A DNA stretch of 34,535 nt from positions 1 to 34,535 of the IMG/VR virus record IMGVR_UViG_3300008050_000144; one strand, 5' to 3'. Below, in pieces: positions 1 to 6,664 of this stretch; positions within the stretch are counted from its first letter, which is position 1, and each line of letters starts with the position of its first letter. Under the pieces are notes generated by a model, which was not told the DNA's origin, ran no database searches, and saw nothing but the letters and a program-made list of their open reading frames with translations. Source of the DNA: a virus. Made by a program: the position numbers and the translations under genes.

Positions 1-309
1 GCGGCTGGCCGAGAAATCGCACCAGACGATCCTGCGCAACGAGAAGCTAATCGGCGTGTAGCATCTATTGACGGCGTTTCTGTCTACTTCACAAAAGCCG
101 ATGAGATAGCTAGAGACAAGGAAGAGGCTGCTGTAGCTGCGAAACAAGCTGATTATGTAGCTAACCACAAGTGGAAAGATGACCGGCGAGATGCCTACGG
201 CGATGTCGGCGATCAACTCGATATGATGTTCCACGATCTCGCTGACGGCAGCACAACCTGGAAAGACCATATTGCTACAGTCAAAGCTGATAACCCGAAG
301 CCAGGCTGA
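1..309 (+). CDS. Partial tail-assembly/fibre accessory-like protein (3' end)
   Basis: Frame 1 is open from the first base to a TGA at 307-309, giving the last 102 residues of a gene that begins outside the window. The middle is charged and Ala-rich (consistent with a helix). The end reads YGDVGDQLDMMFHDL, then TWKDHIATVKADNPKPG. A 'YG..GDQLDml....W...I..VKa..P' ending is a pattern I associate with small phage tail-fibre accessory or XkdW-like proteins. That family link is from memory of the pattern, not a search. The stop overlaps the next start (TGATG), so the two genes are probably translationally coupled. No catalytic motif is visible. Confidence is high that this is coding and low on the exact role. 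Confidence 0.7.
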   Translation, partial: AAGREIAPDDPAQREANRRVASIDGVSVYFTKADEIARDKEEAAVAAKQADYVANHKWKDDRRDAYGDVGDQLDMMFHDLADGSTTWKDHIATVKADNPKPG

Positions 310-629
310 TGCTCAAATTCGCACCCCTTGCTGCCGCAATTTCTATCTGGTCGTTCTCAGCGACAGCGGCAATGATGTCAGGACAGGCGGTGGTGACAGT
401 TGTGTGCGGAACAGGCGACGAGATGAACACATTCCTGACCCAGGCGGGTGCGTCGCTGATGGGGCACGGTAGATCGAACGCCGGATCGGCGGTTGCTGTC
501 TGGGGGCTGAGCGACGGACAATTTGTCGTAGTTGACATCCAGGGTGATGACACGGCGTGCATAATTAACGCAGGTCAAAAATGGAAAAATGCGTCTCCCT
601 CGATCAAGATTCCAGATTTTGGGACATGA
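309..629 (+). CDS. Small secreted protein with signal peptide
   Basis: This is a 106-residue protein. It has an N-terminal Lys, a hydrophobic run (about residues 4-19) and an Ala-rich cleavage region (ATA-A near residues 18-21), which is a good Sec signal peptide. The mature part has two cysteines, C33 and C84, that could form a disulfide in the periplasm. The C-terminal half (WGLSDGQFVVVDIQGDDTACII, then AGQKW) resembles small exported proteins I associate with Alphaproteobacteria and their phages, of unknown function. The start overlaps the stop of the preceding gene (TGATG), which fixes the start by coupling. A role at the host envelope, such as superinfection exclusion, is possible but unproven. 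Confidence 0.75.
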   Translation: MLKFAPLAAAISIWSFSATAAMMSGQAVVTVVCGTGDEMNTFLTQAGASLMGHGRSNAGSAVAVWGLSDGQFVVVDIQGDDTACIINAGQKWKNASPSIKIPDFGT

Positions 630-637
630 GTTATGCG

Positions 638-659
638 AGAGGGACGACCGCGTCCCTCT
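638..659 (+). terminator. Hairpin after the secreted-protein gene, possible terminator
   Basis: A perfect 9-bp stem (AGAGGGACG / CGTCCCTCT) closes a 4-base loop, starting 8 bases after the stop codon of the upstream gene. It is followed by the AT-rich stretch gtattatttaatta rather than a clean T run. It could therefore be a weak intrinsic terminator or an mRNA 3'-end stabilising hairpin. Confidence 0.5.
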
Positions 660-706
660 GTATTATTTAATTAATGACCACTTAACAAAAGACGGGCAGG
701 GTACCC

Positions 707-964
707 ATGAATGATATAACAGAAAGACGGGGTGACGCGGAGATACTCGCTACTTTAGCACGCCTGGACGAGCGGTCAAAGGCGACCCTCATTATGATCA
801 GAAATTTAGACGATAAGGTCGAAGGCCACATGCGCGAAGATGGTGTGGAACTCGACTTTTTCGCAACCCGTCTCCGTACTGTGGAGCAGAAACAAGCGTG
901 GTATGCGGGAGCGGCTGCCTCTATTGGAATCGTTGGCGGCATTTTAATAAAGAAACTCTTTTAA
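707..964 (+). CDS. XhlA-like single-TM protein with coiled coil
   Basis: This 85-residue protein has a charged amphipathic helix over residues 1-62 (heptad-like, with LARLDERSKATL and LRTVEQKQ). A single membrane segment follows at residues 64-81 (WYAGAAASIGIVGGIL), then the positive tail KKLF. The architecture matches small phage XhlA-like or spanin/holin-accessory proteins: N-terminal coiled coil in the cytoplasm and one C-terminal TM. The likely lysis pair (3-TM holin and muramidase) lies far away at 24.0-25.1 kb on the other strand, so this protein may instead be a virion or membrane-anchoring factor. No enzymatic motif is seen. The role is inferred from architecture only. Confidence 0.65.
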   Translation: MNDITERRGDAEILATLARLDERSKATLIMIRNLDDKVEGHMREDGVELDFFATRLRTVEQKQAWYAGAAASIGIVGGILIKKLF

Positions 965-996
965 CCTTTGTGGGGGCGAAGCCAAAGGTAGGAAAA

Positions 997-1263
997 TTGA
1001 CTTACGAAGAACAATATCAAGAAGTCCACAAATTAGCTCAGTCCGCCGGATGGGCCATCCTCAAGCAAATGATGCAAGACGAATACGAAATCGCCTGCAA
1101 AAAACAAAATAGACCCGGCCCTAGACCGGACGATTACGAGTACATGCGCGGTGTTTTGCACTCAGCCGATCAATTAATGTCCATGCCGGATCGTGTCCTC
1201 AAACTTTTTGAGAACAATGCCCTTATCGAGTCAGCTTCCAATAAGGACGACAAGGTTCTGTAG
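997..1263 (+). CDS. Small hypothetical protein upstream of scaffold
   Basis: I place the start at the TTG at 997, which has a GGTAGGA-type ribosome binding site just upstream. The in-frame ATG at 898 lies inside the preceding gene, and the GTG at 970 has no visible Shine-Dalgarno sequence. The product is then 88 residues beginning (M)TYEEQYQEVHKLAQS. It is helical and charged, with no cysteine pairs beyond one Cys and no membrane segment. I do not recognise a family. Its position just before the scaffold and capsid genes suggests a head-assembly or packaging accessory role, which is inference. Confidence 0.6.
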   Translation: MTYEEQYQEVHKLAQSAGWAILKQMMQDEYEIACKKQNRPGPRPDDYEYMRGVLHSADQLMSMPDRVLKLFENNALIESASNKDDKVL

Positions 1264-1326
1264 CACATGCCACAACCAATATACACCACACAACTACCCC
1301 GCTAACGCCGGGTAAAGGAGACACAA

Positions 1327-2376
1327 ATGAAAGAACTCAATCCTGACGCATCCATCGTCGATGCCATTGCATCTCAACAGATGGGTGTTGACCCCGAACA
1401 AGTAGCCGCAACCCCTGACGCTGCCACCGGCATAGCTCAGACACCGTCTGACGCAACCGCGTCTCCAGAATCCCCGGCGGGGAAGGCCGCTGAGCAGCTC
1501 TCTCCCGTCACTGAGGACGACCGCGCCAACGCTGATCCTGTCGTTTTTAAGGTCAACATTAACGGCCAGGAACGTGAATTTACTGATGCGCAAATCCGTG
1601 GCACTTATGAACGCTACACTCACCTCAATCAAGCTCACGCCGATATGAAAGATTGGATTGATTACGGCAGGGCTATGAAGGCCGCCGCCGCCCAAAACGG
1701 CAAAGAAATAAATTACGCTGACTTGGCCAGCGAAACTCACAACGTGCTCAGCCGCGCCGTTCAGCATAATCCGCAAATGGGCAAGGGTGCCCAAGACAGC
1801 GCACCTGACGTGCCACAAGACGTCGCCCAATCCCTAGATCAATGGGAACAGGACAACGCTGTCGAACTCCCCCCTGGTTACAAAGAGGCCGGAGCACGAG
1901 TCTCTAGCGTTGAGCGCGCTGTGGCTGAGCTTGCCAATGTTGTCGGGCAGATCGCACAGGGTCAACAGGGCGTCACTGGTGCAGCCGAAGCGGTGCAGCA
2001 TGAGGCCAAACAAGAGGTGGCTAACGCTACCAAGCAGAGGATTGCCACTAACATCGATAATGCCCAGGCCAAGTTTGGTATTCAAGACGAAGAAGAGCCG
2101 CAGTTTATGGCATTTATGCAGACGAGAGGTTATACGCCCGAAGATTTTATTAGTCGCGAGCTGACGGAACAGGTCATGCAGGATTACACTAACGCCAAGA
2201 ACTCTCCTGAGTTCGCTCGTTTGCAAGGTCTTGCCGCGAAGCGCCAAGCCTTTACCGGCACTGTCGACGGTGCTCCGTCCGGTGAGGCCGGGGGGACTCC
2301 CAAACCGGCCCCCGATCAAGCTATCTTTGATGAAATGACTGAGATGGGCCTCAAAAGATTCGGCCCGCAAGCTTAA
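1327..2376 (+). CDS. Capsid scaffolding protein (putative)
   Basis: This is a 349-residue protein with a clear GGAG ribosome binding site (taaaggagacacaaATG). It has a disordered, acidic, Ala/Pro/Thr-rich N-terminus (residues 1-60). A long helical Gln/Glu/Ala-rich centre follows, including GQIAQGQQGVTGAAEAVQ at about 205-222. The C-terminus is Pro/Gly-rich and ends in a helix (FDEMTEMGLKRF). No enzyme motif is visible. Length, composition and position before the major capsid gene are typical of phage scaffolding proteins, whose sequences are poorly conserved. The call rests mainly on synteny. One oddity is that a second gene (the cupin protein) lies between this gene and the capsid gene. Confidence 0.7.
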   Translation: MKELNPDASIVDAIASQQMGVDPEQVAATPDAATGIAQTPSDATASPESPAGKAAEQLSPVTEDDRANADPVVFKVNINGQEREFTDAQIRGTYERYTHLNQAHADMKDWIDYGRAMKAAAAQNGKEINYADLASETHNVLSRAVQHNPQMGKGAQDSAPDVPQDVAQSLDQWEQDNAVELPPGYKEAGARVSSVERAVAELANVVGQIAQGQQGVTGAAEAVQHEAKQEVANATKQRIATNIDNAQAKFGIQDEEEPQFMAFMQTRGYTPEDFISRELTEQVMQDYTNAKNSPEFARLQGLAAKRQAFTGTVDGAPSGEAGGTPKPAPDQAIFDEMTEMGLKRFGPQA

Positions 2377-2400
2377 AGATAAATATATACGGAGACCGGT

Positions 2401-2973
2401 ATGCACCACGCAATAATCACCGACATGCTCGGTGAGCAGGACGCAGACGAGCTTGCTCAGTACGCTCATTTTATATTGTATTCTCAGCGCCCCCACCAAT
2501 TGTGTGTACCCGCACGCGCTCCTCTTCGCTACTGTGACGGGTTGCGCGGCATCGTCTTACACAGAGAGGGGCAGTTCCAAACCCAACTCTTTATTGTCGA
2601 CCCTGATAAAACAATCCCAGAACACCTTCACCCTACCGTAGATTCATATGAGGTCTATATGTATGGCATGACATTCACCAATGGCGACAGGCAGGTCGTC
2701 ACTGAGGAAGACGCCGTCAAGCCAGACGAATACGGTTTCCCCGTCCACCGCTACAAAATCATGCGCATTCGCCCTACTGACTGGCACGGCGGGACCGCCT
2801 CTAAAAATGGCGGTGCATTCATGTCTATCCAGCATTGGCTCAAGGGCCAACCGACCTCTATTGGCTTGGATTGGGACGTTGAAGAAAACGGTGAGGACCG
2901 TGGCGGTTATATGGGTAAAGGTCACGAGGGTGAAATTGACGAAATAAATTTAAAAACCGGGACGACAAATTAA
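2401..2973 (+). CDS. Cupin-fold metal-binding protein in the head module
   Basis: The product is 190 residues, with a GGAG ribosome binding site 9-10 bases before the ATG. It carries a recognisable cupin signature. Motif 1 is PEHLHPTVDSYEVYMYG, giving ligands H75, H77 and E84. Motif 2 is RIRPTDWHGG, giving H129. These are the four usual metal ligands of the cupin double-stranded beta-helix (established for the superfamily). The N-terminus and the acidic C-terminal tail (about 158-190) lie outside the core. The gene sits between scaffold and capsid genes, so the product could be a virion component, a capsid decoration or an enzyme acting on a small molecule or sugar. No substrate can be read from the sequence. 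The same frame stays open for 59 codons after the TAA stop. Confidence 0.75.
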   Translation: MHHAIITDMLGEQDADELAQYAHFILYSQRPHQLCVPARAPLRYCDGLRGIVLHREGQFQTQLFIVDPDKTIPEHLHPTVDSYEVYMYGMTFTNGDRQVVTEEDAVKPDEYGFPVHRYKIMRIRPTDWHGGTASKNGGAFMSIQHWLKGQPTSIGLDWDVEENGEDRGGYMGKGHEGEIDEINLKTGTTN

Positions 2974-3166
2974 CCCAATACCGGCTACACACGACTCCAA
3001 CAGACATTCTTTCCGCGTCTTGACCGCTTAACCGCCGTCGCACCAGCCGAAAGTCTTGATGTTACCGGCAACCGAGGCCCGCCAATCCGCGTTGATTTTT
3101 CCGCACTGGGTCAGACGAAGCCGTTGAACATTTTGATTTTAACCCCTTTTTAGGAGGATTTTTGAT
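2974..3166 (+). other. Gap before capsid gene with in-frame open extension of the cupin gene
   Basis: After the TAA at 2971-2973, the cupin reading frame continues without a stop for 59 codons to a TAG at 3151-3153. Codon choice looks like that of neighbouring genes and the segment contains FFPRLDRLTAVAPAESLDV. It has no ATG or GTG start in this frame and no internal ribosome binding site. The first base after the stop is C. Possible explanations are stop-codon readthrough, a recent nonsense mutation, or chance. The very strong capsid-gene ribosome binding site (AGGAGG) at 3152-3157 follows directly. Confidence 0.4.
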
Positions 3167-4348
3167 ATGCCAGCAGGCGTTCAAGGACTTCGGGGTACTG
3201 GTGAGTTTGACGCTGACCATCGCCCTAAAAACTACCGTGAGCTTTATACGCTCCTGGAACCCAATGGCTCCGCGCCGTTGAATGCTCTTCTGTCTATGAT
3301 GGGCACGCAAGCTACCGATGATCCTGAGTTCAAGCACTTCCGCGATGAGCTTCCCGATCGCACCCTGACGGTCAACAATGGAGCGGGTTATAATACATCA
3401 GCCACCTCTATTGCCGTTGACGCTGCGACTGAGATTGCTTTCTTCACGTCGGGCACCCTTGTTCAAAACACGGCCACTGGTGAAGTCATGCAGATCGACA
3501 CGGATGCTTCGGCTTCCCCGTTGACTGTGACTCGTAACATCGGCTCGACATCTTACAGCATTACCGACAACGACATTCTAGTTGCTATCGGTTATGCTGA
3601 CAAAGAGGGCGATACTTCACCGACCCCAATTGCGTGGGATGCGACCGTAGCATCGAACTATACGCAAATCTTCAAAACCCCCGTCTCTATCTCCGGTACA
3701 ATGCAGAATACTAATCTGCGGACTGGCTCCAAGGAGCAGGAGCTTCTGACCAAGGCTTTGAAGTTGCACATGTCCGATCTCGAACGGTCCATGTTCTTCG
3801 GCATTAAGGCCGAGGTTAACGGCTCAACCGCTCAACCGACTCGTTACACTGGGGGTCTGACCACCCAGATTACTAACGTAACCGATGCGGCCTCTGCCTT
3901 TACCACCGCCAACCAAGTGACGGAGAAAGAGTTCGATCGCTGGCTGGTCGAGACGGCGTTCTCCAAAGGCTCCAAGGAGCGTGTTTGCTTCGTAGGTGCC
4001 ACGGTGGCTGCCAACTTAATGGAAATCGCCAAGAACCGTTGGACGCCAACTTCTGTTGATGGTTCTTACGGCGTTAGCATGACCAAATATGCGACGTTCG
4101 CTGGCGATCTCATGGTTCATCTTCACCCGATGTTCCGTCAGGTTCCTGGGATGGCCGATGCCATGATCATGCTGGATATGCCTTATCTGAGCTATCGCTG
4201 TATGAAAAACCGCGACACGCAGTTGCAGCGGGATATTCACACCGCAGACTTCGACGGTGTGAAGCATCAATATCTCACTGAGTGCGGTCTGGAAATGACC
4301 CAGGCGCAGGTACACACATACCTCAAGAACTGGCAAACCGTCTCTTAA
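3167..4348 (+). CDS. Major capsid protein (DUF5309 / SU10-like HK97 fold)
   Basis: This 393-residue protein is preceded by a perfect AGGAGG ribosome binding site, as expected for the most abundant virion protein. The segment NYTQIFKTPVSISGTMQNTN at about residues 165-184, followed by a helical run with RTGSKEQELLTKALKLHMSDLERSMFFG, is characteristic of DUF5309-type major capsid proteins, which adopt the HK97 fold. Residues about 65-155 form a beta-rich Ser/Thr segment (including GYNTSATSIAVDAATEIAFF and TGEVMQIDTDASASPLTVT), probably an inserted domain on the capsid surface. The gene is followed by an intrinsic terminator, consistent with high-level expression of an mRNA ending here. Family assignment is by motif recall. 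Confidence 0.88.
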   Translation: MPAGVQGLRGTGEFDADHRPKNYRELYTLLEPNGSAPLNALLSMMGTQATDDPEFKHFRDELPDRTLTVNNGAGYNTSATSIAVDAATEIAFFTSGTLVQNTATGEVMQIDTDASASPLTVTRNIGSTSYSITDNDILVAIGYADKEGDTSPTPIAWDATVASNYTQIFKTPVSISGTMQNTNLRTGSKEQELLTKALKLHMSDLERSMFFGIKAEVNGSTAQPTRYTGGLTTQITNVTDAASAFTTANQVTEKEFDRWLVETAFSKGSKERVCFVGATVAANLMEIAKNRWTPTSVDGSYGVSMTKYATFAGDLMVHLHPMFRQVPGMADAMIMLDMPYLSYRCMKNRDTQLQRDIHTADFDGVKHQYLTECGLEMTQAQVHTYLKNWQTVS

Positions 4349-4370
4349 TAGGGACGACCCAGACCTATTA
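4346..4370 (+). terminator. Weak hairpin overlapping the capsid gene stop codon
   Basis: TAATAGG at 4346-4352 (including the stop TAA) pairs with CCTATTA at 4364-4370 across an 11-base loop. There is no T run. It probably protects the 3' end of the mRNA or assists the strong terminator that follows 10 bases later. Confidence 0.4.
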
Positions 4371-4380
4371 GATCAGCATT

Positions 4381-4416
4381 ATGGGCCGTGGGAAACCATG
4401 GCCCATTTTGTTTTTG
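4381..4416 (+). terminator. Strong rho-independent terminator after the capsid gene
   Basis: ATGGGCCGTGG at 4381-4391 pairs with CCATGGCCCAT at 4396-4406, an 11-bp stem with one G-T wobble. It is closed by a GAAA tetraloop, a stable GNRA type. TTTTGTTTTTG follows. This is a textbook intrinsic terminator. It likely reduces transcription into the adaptor, nozzle and fibre genes relative to the capsid gene. Confidence 0.88.
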
Positions 4417-4434
4417 TGTAATCGGAGAAGTCAA

Positions 4435-4719
4435 ATGGCTAAAAAGCCTATATCAAAGAACCCCCAAAAATCTGTCGTTGAAGAAGTTAAAGAAGATATC
4501 GCCGAAGAACCTGTCGTTGAAAAATCAGACGATGGCTTTACGGTCTTTGTGTCCACTGAGCCGGAAAACGGTACATGGAACATGCAGATTTCGGGGAAGA
4601 TTTATCGCGGTTTTTGGGACGGCAAAGGAACTCGCGTTAATTGGCGCATTGATAATGCTGTGGCTGACCGAGTTAAAGACCACATGCATTTTAAAAATGG
4701 CCGTATTGTAAAGGCGTAG
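4435..4719 (+). CDS. Small acidic protein between capsid and adaptor genes
   Basis: I start this gene at the ATG at 4435, which has a GGAGA ribosome binding site. The earlier in-frame ATG at 4381 forms the base of the terminator stem and has no ribosome binding site. The 94-residue product has a Lys/Pro N-terminus and an acidic, probably unstructured arm (EEVKEDIAEEPVVEKSDD, residues about 16-33). A compact beta-rich domain follows (FTVFVSTEPENGTWNMQISGKIYRGFWDGKGTRVNW). Location suggests a capsid-associated or head-completion protein. No family was recognised. The segment at 4525-4532 carries one copy of the TCAGACGA motif, read as Ser-Asp-Asp. Confidence 0.7.
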   Translation: MAKKPISKNPQKSVVEEVKEDIAEEPVVEKSDDGFTVFVSTEPENGTWNMQISGKIYRGFWDGKGTRVNWRIDNAVADRVKDHMHFKNGRIVKA

Positions 4720-4723
4720 CGTG

Positions 4724-5155
4724 ATGGCTGAGAGCAACTCCTCTCCGCATATCACCGAGCCATTCGCACCGCTCGAAACCATGATCTACCGGGCGCTGCG
4801 CAGGTACGGTGATGTAAACCCTGGCACCATCGACGGCGAGGTCTCGCTTATGTTCCTTGAGCTGGCCAATACCACCATTGAGGACATACGCCAACATGCA
4901 TATTGGGACAACGAAACCGACCCTCTAAATTATTACGAGGCCGTAAGTGAGATTAGGGGAGTGCCAGACAACATTATAGTGTCCGGTCTTCTTTTCAATT
5001 ACGCGATTCAACAAGGTTCTAAAAAAGCCGAATCCTATGCTTCCCTTTATAAAAAGACGCTCAACCAAACCCTGTATGAACGCAAGTATGGCGACCAGAA
5101 ACACTACCTCAAGCGAGTGGACGCGACGGCGGACGAAGCTGGGGAGGATAGTTAA
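4724..5155 (+). CDS. Head-tail adaptor protein (putative)
   Basis: The 143-residue product starts at the ATG at 4724. A GTG lies immediately before it at 4721, so a one-codon longer start is possible; the AAAGG at 4710-4714 fits the ATG better. It is helical, with ETMIYRALRRYGDVNPG near the N-terminus and VPDNIIVSGLLFNYAIQQ, then KKAESYASLYKKTLNQTLYERKYGD in the second half. This pattern of helices, length of about 140-150 residues and position between capsid and nozzle genes fits the phage adaptor or tail accessory proteins that dock on the portal. The gene overlaps the next by one base (TAATG), implying coupled translation and a matched amount of product. Confidence 0.7.
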   Translation: MAESNSSPHITEPFAPLETMIYRALRRYGDVNPGTIDGEVSLMFLELANTTIEDIRQHAYWDNETDPLNYYEAVSEIRGVPDNIIVSGLLFNYAIQQGSKKAESYASLYKKTLNQTLYERKYGDQKHYLKRVDATADEAGEDS

Positions 5156-6663
5156 TGTCCGCCTCCGTCTTATCGGTCTCACTTGTCGATCTTGATGTCC
5201 ATCCATACGAAGATTTCCAGGGCATTGATTCATCACGCGATGAAGCTGCCCAGGACACCGGCTCCAAGCAATCCCTCGTAAAATGTGAGAACGCCTACTG
5301 CGATTGGCGCGGCGCTATCACCGTCGAACCAGGCTCTACCAAAAGAGAGACATCGTCTGACGGCGTAATATCTCACATTGAATTTTATGGCCGCGACCTG
5401 GCCTGCTGGTCTCAGCTTGACGGCGGTGGAGTCACCCTGTGGTCAGACGCGGAGCATGAGGCTAATGAGGTCTACCCAGTAAATACGGCGGTGACATCAG
5501 CAGTCTTCAACCATAAAGCCTTATTCACTGCCAAAGGGGAACCCATGTACGCCTATGATGGCGTCAAATGGGAGGAGGTTGAGCAGCGCTCTGGAGCGCA
5601 GCCAGCTTATATGGTCGCCTGCCAACGGCGGCTGTTCACCGCCCGCATGGTTGGTAACGAAACACAAATCCTGGCTACTCGTGTGGACACATACGATGTA
5701 TTTCCCGACGATGAGGCGGATGATGAGACGAGCGTCCTCAAGGCAGCCGATATCGAGATCGGCAATATCATCGGCACAGCCGACGGCATCAAGGGTCTGG
5801 GTGTCCTTGAAAAAAACCGTCTGGCCGTATTTACCAATGATGTGACACTCATCTACAAAGTTCACCCTGATTACACAGGGTGGACGCTTGAGGACAAGGC
5901 CAATATCAATGTGGGCACAATCTCACATAACACCATCCAGCAAGTAGGCACCGATCTATACTTCTGCGCTCGTGACGGCGTGCACTCCCTCAAGCGGTCA
6001 GACGCAAACGGCGTCACCATCTATTCGGTTCCAATGTCCGAAAAGATTACTGAAATTTACCGTGGTTTACTCCAGCGGGTATCAAATCACGAAATGATTG
6101 AGGCTAACTACAGCCAAGATCACCGTCAATATAATATCTATTTTCCAGTCACAGACAGCGTATCGTATCGTCTGACACTTAGCCTCAACCCCGTCCGTGG
6201 CCAAGACCACAAATGGAGTACCGGCTCATTTCTTAATGCCAGGTGCGAGAGTTCCCTTGGAGGGGTGACATTATTGGGCACACCGGGTGGTGTCTATAAA
6301 AAGCACATGATTGAAGAGGAAGCCGCCCACTACCCTATAGCCGAAATAGTTACCCCTGTCTTGTGGCACGGCAAGATCAATGAAAACAAATCAACAAACA
6401 GTCTTATCGTCCAGGCCGCTGGCAGCGGGGTAGTAACCATCAGAGCTGTAGATGACACAAACCGCGATATGGCGACCCTGTCCTTCGAGATCACGGAGGA
6501 CAGCGTGGACGACAGCTTCATGGATGTTCCGCTATCACAGCAGTACACGCGGAAGTTTGAACACCAATATTTAGGTGTGCAGTTTTATATAACGCTCGCC
6601 CCCACCGGCCCCGGTCCAATGCGTATTACGGGTTTTGCGGTAGGCGTGAAGAAGGAGGATTAG
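5155..6663 (+). CDS. Tail nozzle / stabilisation protein (P22 gp10-like)
   Basis: This is a 502-residue, mostly beta protein with repeated blade-like strands typical of the propeller in P22 gp10-like nozzle or phage-stabilisation proteins. Recognisable blades include AVFNHKALFTAKGEPMYAYDG, PAYMVACQRRLFTARM, GIKGLGVLEKNRLAVFTND and QVGTDLYFCARDGVHSL. The last is the common 'F.a.dGvysl' turn. The C-terminal part (about 370-502) is a separate beta domain. In this tail type it would close the tail channel and anchor fibres below the adaptor. The start overlaps the adaptor stop. Length is within the usual range for such proteins. No signal peptide or TM is present. Confidence 0.75.
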   Translation: MSASVLSVSLVDLDVHPYEDFQGIDSSRDEAAQDTGSKQSLVKCENAYCDWRGAITVEPGSTKRETSSDGVISHIEFYGRDLACWSQLDGGGVTLWSDAEHEANEVYPVNTAVTSAVFNHKALFTAKGEPMYAYDGVKWEEVEQRSGAQPAYMVACQRRLFTARMVGNETQILATRVDTYDVFPDDEADDETSVLKAADIEIGNIIGTADGIKGLGVLEKNRLAVFTNDVTLIYKVHPDYTGWTLEDKANINVGTISHNTIQQVGTDLYFCARDGVHSLKRSDANGVTIYSVPMSEKITEIYRGLLQRVSNHEMIEANYSQDHRQYNIYFPVTDSVSYRLTLSLNPVRGQDHKWSTGSFLNARCESSLGGVTLLGTPGGVYKKHMIEEEAAHYPIAEIVTPVLWHGKINENKSTNSLIVQAAGSGVVTIRAVDDTNRDMATLSFEITEDSVDDSFMDVPLSQQYTRKFEHQYLGVQFYITLAPTGPGPMRITGFAVGVKKED

Positions 6664-6664
6664 A

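Noticed and set aside
1294-2499. Two long - strand open frames opposite the scaffold gene (1294-1830 and 1834-2499)
   Set aside because: They mirror the coding gene's codon pattern, lack ribosome binding sites and give Leu/Val-rich products without recognisable domains. The + strand gene has a good start and fits the gene order.
4381-4434. ATG at 4381 as start of the small acidic protein
   Set aside because: It forms the base of a strong intrinsic terminator stem and has no ribosome binding site. The in-frame ATG at 4435 has one.
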